Origin: Oceanicoccus sp. KOV_DT_Chl
Lineage (GTDB): Bacteria; Pseudomonadota; Gammaproteobacteria; Pseudomonadales; Dasaniaceae
Length of the DNA: 64,000 nt
NCBI RefSeq assembly: GCF_900120175.1
Contig: NZ_FQLF01000002.1
Location: 434,001-498,000, forward strand
Direction of reading: 5' to 3'
In this document: in pieces, positions 58,923 through 64,000 of the stretch
Layout: every line of letters begins with the position of its first letter
Numbering within the stretch: position 1 is the stretch's first letter
The notes under the pieces: model-generated
Database searches by the model: none
What the model saw: the letters and a program-made list of their open reading frames with translations, nothing else
What the model was told of the DNA's origin: nothing
Translations under genes and position numbers: made by a program

Positions 58923-58980
58923 CACCGCTACCAAGTGACTCCAACTAAATCCGCTAGTTTCAACCGGCGCCTAACACAGA

Positions 58981-60080
58981 TTAACGAAACTCACCGGGAG
59001 ACAAACCCGTCCAGCGCTTGAATGAACGATGAAACGCACTCGGGTCACTAAATCCCACTAACTCTGCAACATCACTTACTGTCAGCTTTGAATTATTTAA
59101 ATACTCAATCGCCGCATCTCGACGCGCACTATCTTTTATTCGTTGATAGGAGGTGCCCTCTTTATCTAGCCGGCGGCGCAACGTACGAGCGGACATATTT
59201 AACACCTTGGTCAGCTGCTCAAAGGTGGGTAAATCTTCATGCAAATCACTGCCAATAATTAATCGAATGCGCTCTGCCACTGACTGCTCATTGGTTACCG
59301 GCTTAATCACCACATGGTAAGGGGCTACTTTCAGAAAAATGTCTAAATCACTCTCGCTGCGTACTATTGGCGCATCCAAATGGGACGCTGAAAATCTCAA
59401 CCAATTACAGCTCTGATCAAACTCGATGGGGCAAGGTAGAAAATGCTGTAATCCGGCCCGATTGGCCGGGGAAGGGCTAAAACAACCGGCAGCGACTACT
59501 TCAATATTTTTTCCAATCAGCCAGGAGCACACCCGTAACCAAATAGCCATACTACATAACACACCATCCTGAGGCGCGTCCTGCCCAGCAATGGCGGTAG
59601 ACAAATATCGCAAGGTCACTGACTTATCGTCGGCAGAAACCAGCAGCTCGTGGATTAATACGCTATCCGCACGTTCGCGACAAACCGCGTTAAATTCGAT
59701 AGCCCGATCCATCGCATCACGTAATTTCTGACAGTGAATGATCGAGTAAGTTAGCATTCTGGTCGCGCCAACAGGCGTGGGACTCCCTGAATAATACCTC
59801 CCGATTCATCCTGTAACACATCAAACAATTCCAGACACAATCGACTGTATTGTTCCACACTAATTACAGCATCATTAACCGAATCGCTAGCCAGCGGGTT
59901 TATTGGAAACCCTGCCGCTTGTATTACGGCATCAACATCGCGGCCAAATGCCCTGGCTTGCACTAACAAGGCTTTCGCGAAAGACAGCGGCACCTCATCA
60001 GCGACAACCTGATCATGAGCAAGGGTGGAATTGGATACTGATGTAAGAACCATAATATCGTTGCTAAACCTAGCTCTCAT
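58981..60080 (-). CDS. AraC-family transcriptional regulator with Arabinose_bd-like sensor (one frame break)
   Basis: About 366 residues after repair. The N-terminal half (about 20-215) is the sensor domain of the OruR/ArgR-like AraC group (VDAVIQAAGFPINPL, SRLCLELFDVLQDESGG). The C-terminal 100 residues have the two helix-turn-helix motifs (LTKVLNMSARTLRRRLDKEGTSYQRIKD; SDVAELVGFSDPSAFHRSFKRWTGLSPGEFR). The break is near 59775; adding one base gives PRPVGATRMLTYS. ATG 60080 or 60056 is the start. It lies just downstream of enoyl-CoA hydratase on the same strand (26 bp), suggesting it governs that fatty-acid-type pathway. Confidence 0.82.
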
Positions 60081-60105
60081 TTCATCGCAACAGTATTGAT
60101 GCTGA

Positions 60106-60909
60106 TTAATCCTTATATTCAGGCTTGCGTTTTTGCTTGCGCGCCCTGATCGCTTCTTCAAAATTTTGAGTCGTCATCCTAACAAATAATTGCGCATTCG
60201 CTTCATGCTGCATATGTGAATCCATACTGCTCGCTTCAATACCTGACCACAACATCTGCTTAGTCATTTCAACACCTAAACGACTGAAACCGACAATGCC
60301 TTCTGCTAACTGATAACACTCCTCTAATAACTCATCGTGTGCTACCGCCCGTGACACAATGCCAATTCTCGCCGCCTCTTCAGCATCAACGTCCCGGCCG
60401 GATAACATAATTTCAAACGCTCTGGATGTACCTATGGCGCGCGGCAAAATATAACTTAAGCCCAACTCCGCCGCTGTTAATCCATTATTAATACCCGCTG
60501 GCCGAAAATAGGCACGCTCTGAAGCAATACGAATATCTGCCGCCATGCTCAAACAAAAACCGCCACCTATCGCGGCGCCATTGACCGCACAAATCACCGG
60601 TTGATGCATTGAGTGAATCGATTTGATCACATCCTCCAGCACCCCCATTGCCCGACGCGCAATACCGGGCATGGTCAAACCATCAAATATAGGTAAATAT
60701 CCCGAGTCTTCCAAATCAGCCCCTGAACAAAAGCCCTCACCTGCTCCGGTCAATATCACCGCCCGAGTATCGTTATCATAACTGACCTCCTGCAATGCTT
60801 GATGCAACGGCACCATGACATCAAACGCCATCGCATTCATACGCTCGGGACGATTTAGCGTAATTTGAGTAACAAAGGGGCGAGGCTTGCTTACTGCGAT
60901 AAAAGACAC
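60106..60909 (-). CDS. Enoyl-CoA hydratase/isomerase family protein
   Basis: A 267-residue crotonase-fold protein. Motifs: LNRPERMNAM, the oxyanion-hole AVILTGAGEGFCSGADLED and VICAVNGAAIGGGFCLSMAADIRIASERAYF with the second Gly. The Glu at the AELGLSY segment is the usual catalytic position; the second is unclear, so isomerase or dehalogenase activity is not excluded. It precedes an AraC-type regulator. Its partners in beta-oxidation are not in the window. Confidence 0.92.
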   Translation of the reverse strand: MSFIAVSKPRPFVTQITLNRPERMNAMAFDVMVPLHQALQEVSYDNDTRAVILTGAGEGFCSGADLEDSGYLPIFDGLTMPGIARRAMGVLEDVIKSIHSMHQPVICAVNGAAIGGGFCLSMAADIRIASERAYFRPAGINNGLTAAELGLSYILPRAIGTSRAFEIMLSGRDVDAEEAARIGIVSRAVAHDELLEECYQLAEGIVGFSRLGVEMTKQMLWSGIEASSMDSHMQHEANAQLFVRMTTQNFEEAIRARKQKRKPEYKD

Positions 60910-61042
60910 ACTCTATCTCCTGCTATTTATTATGGGTTCGGAGAGTAACGTGAGTATCACAGCTTAACAAGTGATCAGATTTACCATTCGGTAATGGAGT
61001 TTTACTGCCAGCGCCGTCAAAATTATTAAACATAGCGAATAA

Positions 61043-61075
61043 AAAAGCCCCTGACCATAATCCGGAAAGGGGCTT
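61043..61075 (-). terminator. Rho-independent terminator of the esterase gene
   Basis: Read on the minus strand: stem AAGCCCCT with AGGGGCTT around a 15-nt loop, then a T6 run. It lies 25-57 nt beyond the esterase stop codon. Confidence 0.8.
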
Positions 61076-61099
61076 GGGCTGCAACCTTAAAAACCAACA

Positions 61100-62980
61100 C
61101 TACATAGGCATAGAGTAACTCAATGCGACATGCTCAAAACCATCACCACGATCGCTATAGTTAACGGTTAAGTTCAAATTTGCATTCTCTAATATGTGTA
61201 ACGAGCCACCCAGCGTAGCCTTCATAAAGCTATCATCCTGCGCTTGAAAACTGGGTAATTTATACGTCGAAAAACCCAAATTAGTATTGCGAATATTTAG
61301 AGTTTCATTTTCATCTTCCTGTTCTTGCACAGCAAATACTTCAGCAAAAAGACGAATACCATTACCGATTTGCAGCCCTGATACCACACCCACACTTAAC
61401 TCAAGACTTTTCCGGTTTTGCTCGCCCCAAGCGTAATTTGAAATAGCGCCACCTGATTCAGTAAAACTATCAACCGTACTATTTAGATACTGCATCCCAA
61501 TTGCAGGAGCGATATGCCAATTGTCAGCAGATAATGCCTTATAAGCCGCCAGCAAATCTATATTCCAGACATGGCCATCGGTATCGCCCTCTGCAATGAT
61601 TGTTTGGTCACCAAACCTAAAGTCCCGCTCTAAATCATCATAGCTCAGTACTGTTAAGCCAATATTGGCATCAATAAATACATTGTCCTTTCGATAACCT
61701 AACAACCCGCTTACGCCCCAGGAATCTGCCTCATAGTCGACCGCATCAACATCCAGCTCCTGCTGGCCAAGACTAATCGCCGCACCATAAATTAGCGTAT
61801 CCGAGGCTTTGAACGTACGGCCGACGGTGAGACTACGATTTTCAGCTTCAGAAGAGGTTGTGTCTTCATATTCGCTAGTCGACATATCGCCCGAAATAAA
61901 TAACTGCCCTTCGCCTATTGCCCAGCGTGACTGCCGTAACTCATTTGTCACCGCAGCAGCTTGAACTCTACCAGCCGCTAAAGCCAGCTCAGGTAGCAAA
62001 CCCACTTTTTGAGGAGCGACAATAATATCATTTAAATAATCACCGAATAATTCACTGGTCGCTTCCGCAGGGTGCAAGCCATCGTTAAAAAATACCGCGC
62101 GAGGATCGGGATCCGTACCACCAATACCGTAGGTGGGATGCTCGATACAATCCGTATTAGTGGGGCCATCGTTATAACACATTGAAAATTGATTCACTGT
62201 GTTCGAACCTACCACCAGATCCCCAACGGCAAAGCCGTAGGTGTCAGCATTGGCGAACACATAATTGACAAAACCTTCAATATCCACAGGAATAAGATTA
62301 ACGCCAGCTAGCGATAAAGCCGAAAAAGTTTCAACACCACCGTTATAGCCCGCCGATGTCTGCGACAAACCATCTGCAGCACCCGGTACAATCGTTTCAA
62401 AATATTGAGCCGCAGGGGTGATACCGACGTCAGGTGCATTGGCCACCATAATGTATTGTGCTCCAGCATCTGACAGCGCCTTAATAGCAGCAATATAGGT
62501 CTCTGCAGTGCTACGCACAGCTGCAGGAATATTCTCAGGTGTACTGCTATTAGCTATGACAATATCGCGAATATCATTACCGCCACCGTCCATTAAGATC
62601 AACGTATCCGCAGATATACGACCGTTTACGTTAGTAAGATAGGCATTAGCGCTGCCCGCCGAAGTGCTCACGCCAGTACCTGAAATTGAATTAAGTACAT
62701 CAGCAACGCGATAACCCCCAACAGCGTAGTTAGTACCGCCGTCAATGGCAGGTGATAACGTCAACCCCAAATCCGACGCTAGAAAATCCGGCGCGATCGG
62801 CGCATAAACACCAGGACTTAATTCACTGGTAAAACGCGTGCCTCCGCCAAAGTTACCGGTATCCATCAAACTATCACCAAACACCACTAACTCATTAAAG
62901 GCTGTATCAGCCTGAACTGGTGCCGCAATCAGTATTGACGCTGACAAGCCAGCCGTTAGAACCACCATTTTTTTTAACAT
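61100..62980 (-). CDS. EstA-type autotransporter GDSL esterase
   Basis: A 626-residue outer-membrane esterase: signal peptide (about 1-24), SGNH passenger (about 25-340) and an autotransporter beta-barrel (about 350-626). The passenger has block I VVFGDSLMDTGNFGG (nucleophile Ser), Gly in NYAVGGYR, Asn in MDGGGNDIRD and the catalytic Asp/His in FNDGLHPAEATSEL. The barrel starts at RQSRWAIGEGQLFISGD and ends SYSMPM, with Met where most barrels have Phe. A GGGGGGA ribosome site precedes the start. EstA in pseudomonads is tied to rhamnolipid and motility; a terminator isolates this gene. Confidence 0.9.
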   Translation of the reverse strand: MLKKMVVLTAGLSASILIAAPVQADTAFNELVVFGDSLMDTGNFGGGTRFTSELSPGVYAPIAPDFLASDLGLTLSPAIDGGTNYAVGGYRVADVLNSISGTGVSTSAGSANAYLTNVNGRISADTLILMDGGGNDIRDIVIANSSTPENIPAAVRSTAETYIAAIKALSDAGAQYIMVANAPDVGITPAAQYFETIVPGAADGLSQTSAGYNGGVETFSALSLAGVNLIPVDIEGFVNYVFANADTYGFAVGDLVVGSNTVNQFSMCYNDGPTNTDCIEHPTYGIGGTDPDPRAVFFNDGLHPAEATSELFGDYLNDIIVAPQKVGLLPELALAAGRVQAAAVTNELRQSRWAIGEGQLFISGDMSTSEYEDTTSSEAENRSLTVGRTFKASDTLIYGAAISLGQQELDVDAVDYEADSWGVSGLLGYRKDNVFIDANIGLTVLSYDDLERDFRFGDQTIIAEGDTDGHVWNIDLLAAYKALSADNWHIAPAIGMQYLNSTVDSFTESGGAISNYAWGEQNRKSLELSVGVVSGLQIGNGIRLFAEVFAVQEQEDENETLNIRNTNLGFSTYKLPSFQAQDDSFMKATLGGSLHILENANLNLTVNYSDRGDGFEHVALSYSMPM

Positions 62981-63339
62981 GCATCCCCCCGGGCGCCTAA
63001 ACGCCTTATATTTATTACTTTTAACTCATTAAGATTGTAGCGCGATAGCCTCACACTGCGTACAACCCCTATCGATAAGCGTAGAACACCCTTATCAATC
63101 CAACAATAACGCATACATCCACTCAAGCTATCAATAACAAGCAGGTTAACGCTATAGCTGGCCGCGTAAAAAATCACTTAAACTACAAAAATTTAATTTT
63201 CCCCAACACAGGGTCATGTTGTATGGTCTGCCATCGGCCAGCGCATTACTCGTATAACCTGCGGATAAATAGGCCCACGTTAAAAATTAGCTGATTATTG
63301 CTGGCTACACCACCCTTCTTCAATTGTTCGGAGTTTCCT
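62981..63339. other. Divergent intergenic region of the esterase and phosphoesterase genes
   Basis: 359 bp that hold the promoters of both divergent genes. A GGAG ribosome site precedes the ATG at 63340. No repeat, small gene or stable hairpin was seen. Confidence 0.5.
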
Positions 63340-64000
63340 ATGCTACAACGTTTCGCCATCGTGCTTGTTATTAGTTTTGTCAGCGCCTGTGCTTATAACA
63401 AGCCCACTAACGAAACCCCTATATTAATGCCAACATTGAACCAGCAGCAGCGGCCACCGGCCAATTAAAACGACGAGTCCTGCTGCTGGGCGATGCTGGT
63501 CACTCGTCAATTGACCCGCTACAAGCCAGCTTGCAAGTAGCCCTGGATCGCGCCAAATTAGCCCCCGAACTGACCAGTGTGGTGATGCTGGGTGATAATA
63601 TTTATTATTTTGGTTTCCCCAATAAAGATGAGGACCAAACTGAATATACAGACAGCCAACTGGAAGACATCAGCCATCTTGAAGCACAACTACAAATTGC
63701 AAAGCACAGCGGTGCCGAAATTTTTGTGGTACCGGGTAATCATGACTGGTATGCCGAACAGGTAGATTCACAAGCACAATATATTGAAGACTATGCCAGC
63801 ACACACAATATCAAAGCCCATTTTGTCCCCCATCAATTAGAACAAGACCCGCTACCTGAAATCATCCACCGCGAAAGCGTCAGTATTATTTTTATCGATA
63901 GCATGTGGCTAATCAAGGCCGACGATGAACAGTATCAAAAGGCGTTGAGCACACTCAATCAGCTCATGCTAGAAGCCAGGCAACAATATCCTGACAACCT
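63340..64000 (+). CDS. Lipoprotein metallophosphoesterase, 5' part (one frame break; runs off window)
   Basis: The N-terminus has a lipoprotein signal with a lipobox (VISFVSAC, Cys about 17). A calcineurin-like metallophosphoesterase domain then starts at RVLLLGDAGHSS, with MLGDNIYYFGFP (second metal motif) and VVPGNHDW (third). The frame breaks in a C4 run at 63417-63420 and one base joins the lipoprotein signal to the domain. The C-terminal part, with the remaining His ligands, is outside the window. Similar proteins of marine gammaproteobacteria are large membrane-bound phosphoesterases; the substrate is unknown. Confidence 0.82.

Noticed and set aside
1-64000. CRISPR array, tRNA or rRNA genes, insertion sequences, prophage or integron
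   Set aside because: No regularly spaced repeats, no tRNA cloverleaf, no transposase, integrase or phage structural proteins were seen.

Overview
The window looks like chromosomal DNA from a free-living, probably marine, aerobic gammaproteobacterium. Supporting content is a type II secretion gspCDE block, DusC, CsrA, a Bax-type glucosaminidase, the tesA/ybbA/ybbP arrangement, a PhoP/PhoQ-like pair, a Na+-pumping oxaloacetate decarboxylase and three TonB-dependent receptors. Taxonomy below class level cannot be read from the sequence alone. No phage, insertion sequence, integrase, CRISPR array, rRNA or tRNA was seen.

Layout. 1-3.3 kb: type II secretion genes gspC, gspD and the start of gspE (minus strand). 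3.6-7.2 kb: oxaloacetate decarboxylase pump oadGAB. 7.6-8.6 kb: dusC. 8.6-10.9 kb: malonyl-CoA-synthetase-like enzyme and class II aldolase. 11.1-17.7 kb: PilZ/YcgR-like protein, polysaccharide deacetylase, Bax-like glucosaminidase, YbbA/YbbP ABC system and TesA. 17.8-22.2 kb: DUF45 metallopeptidase, RecQ, BioA, CsrA. 22.3-27.1 kb: a TonB-dependent receptor facing a hybrid histidine kinase. 27.3-31.5 kb: a small secreted Cys-containing protein, a PhoP/PhoQ-like two-component system and a voltage-gated K+ channel. 31.5-36.4 kb: YjbQ, a degenerate GGDEF protein, a second TonB receptor, a candidate C-loop small RNA and a HAD hydrolase. 36.4-40.9 kb: FMN reductase, YceI, cytochrome b561, LysR regulator, AmpG-like permease, YajQ.

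41.0-52.8 kb is the functional centre: a B12 island with cobU-cobT-cobC-cobS, bluB on the opposite strand, a cobalamin riboswitch before btuB, then cobO-btuF-btuC-btuD-panE-cobQ. Together they import corrinoids across the outer membrane (BtuB) and inner membrane (BtuF/C/D). They also adenosylate corrinoids (CobO), make and activate dimethylbenzimidazole (BluB, CobT), activate cobinamide (CobU) and join the two halves (CobS, CobC). A pantothenate gene, panE, lies unexpectedly inside this operon. 52.8-64 kb: CheC-like and CheY-like proteins, a cyclic-nucleotide-binding protein, a secreted chalcone-isomerase-like/TonB fusion, a macrodomain protein, TetR and AraC regulators, enoyl-CoA hydratase, an EstA-type autotransporter esterase and the start of a lipoprotein phosphoesterase.

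About two dozen single-base frame breaks interrupt otherwise well-conserved genes (oadA, oadB, bioA, btuC, LysR, AmpG-like and others). Most sit in short homopolymers and most are repaired by adding one base. This looks like consensus sequencing error rather than decay, so these genes are annotated across their full spans. The items I would look at first are the candidate small RNA at 35.4 kb, the TonB fusion at 55-56.3 kb, the 11-bp-phased direct repeat before the small secreted protein at 27.8 kb, and panE in the B12 operon.
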